Below are positions 12,099 to 12,361 of a stretch of DNA of 12,361 nt, piece by piece. Source of the stretch: UBA12151 sp964600645 (lineage in GTDB: Bacteria > Patescibacteriota > Minisyncoccia > Moranbacterales > UBA9337); contig CAZRJL010000027.1 of NCBI GenBank assembly GCA_964600645.1, positions 1 to 12,361 of the forward strand. The letters run 5' to 3'. The translations under genes and the position numbers were made by a program. Position 1 is the stretch's first letter, and each line of letters starts with the position of its first letter. The notes under the pieces were generated by a model. That model saw nothing but the letters and a program-made list of their open reading frames with translations. It did no database searches and was not told the origin of the DNA.

Positions 12099-12361
12099 AT
12101 GCAAATACACGAACTAAAAGTTAAAGGGAAGAAAAACCGAAAGCGTATTGGACGCGGAGGCAAGAGAGGAACTTATTCCGGAAAAGGAAATAAGGGTCAG
12201 AAGGCGCGATCGGGAGGTAATGTGGATCCTTTGTTTGAAGGAGGAAGATCTTCTTTGGTTGACCGTTTGAAAAAAGTGCGCGGTTTTAAAGCGATTGTTT
12301 CAAAAAAATTGGTGTTGGGGTTGGATGTTTTGGAGGATAAATTTTCCGATGGAGAATCTGT
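12099..12361 (+). CDS. rplO: 50S ribosomal protein L15 (uL15), cut by the window end
   Basis: The first 87 residues of L15, a 23S-binding late assembly protein; the frame is open to the last base. Translation begins MQIHELKVKGKKNRKRIGRG, with the family glycine-rich core GRGGKRGTYSGKGNKGQKAR (18-37), then FEGGRSSLVDRLKKVRGF (47-64). The family normally reads GGQ-x-PL at that point, so the residues are slightly variant. About 60 residues should lie beyond the window. The ATG at 12099 follows rpsE by 39 bp; AAGGA at 12075-12079 is 19 nt away, too far for standard pairing. By gene-order convention secY would be expected next. Confidence 0.94.
   Translation, partial: MQIHELKVKGKKNRKRIGRGGKRGTYSGKGNKGQKARSGGNVDPLFEGGRSSLVDRLKKVRGFKAIVSKKLVLGLDVLEDKFSDGES

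Overview
The window is a ribosomal-protein super-operon (S10/spc type), read entirely on the + strand, with the elongation factor Tu gene in front of it and an unrelated flavoprotein gene upstream. The DNA is A+T-rich, spacers are short, and recognisable Shine-Dalgarno motifs are few. The L30 gene (rpmD) is missing between rpsE and rplO, and several ribosomal proteins are compact or carry lysine/glutamate-rich tails. Together these suggest a member of the Candidate Phyla Radiation (Patescibacteria), most likely of the Parcubacteria type; this is an inference from gene content and protein character, not from a database search. TGA acts as a normal stop (it ends the flavoprotein, S10 and L24 genes), so the UGA-glycine code of Gracilibacteria/SR1 is not in use.

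Layout: 1-213 holds the tail of an unidentified upstream reading frame and a clear intrinsic terminator (91-126). 214-1506 encodes an HI0933-family FAD flavoprotein. 1503-1721 carries two tandem sigma70-like promoters and a leader hairpin for tuf (1722-2912). A 12-bp perfect hairpin separates tuf from rpsJ (2975-3298). The 189-bp rpsJ-rplC gap is the most structured non-coding stretch: a long imperfect inverted repeat is followed by a set of hairpins ending in a terminator-like stem and T-run just before rplC, which looks like an attenuator or ribosomal-protein leader.

From 3488 on the order is rplC, rplD, rplW, rpsS, rplV, rplB, rpsC, rplP, rpmC, rpsQ, rplN, rplX, rplE, rpsN, rpsH, rplF, rplR, rpsE, rplO (cut by the window end). 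The striking departure from the canonical order is rplB (L2), which lies after rplV rather than between rplW and rpsS. Everything after rpsC follows the usual order except for the missing rpmD. L24 and S14 are both zinc-ribbon (four-cysteine) forms.

The genes work together: EF-Tu delivers aminoacyl-tRNA, S10/S3/S14/S19 build the 30S head, S5/S8/S17 the body, L2/L3/L4/L14/L16 the peptidyl-transferase and factor-binding neighbourhood, L22/L23/L24/L29 the exit-tunnel rim, and L5/L18 the central protuberance. No mobile element, CRISPR array, tRNA or rRNA gene is visible. No stretch over 300 bases lacks a gene. The candidates for undescribed biology are the rpsJ-rplC leader, the displaced rplB, the long L22 tail and the short periodic or dispersed repeats that fill several spacers.
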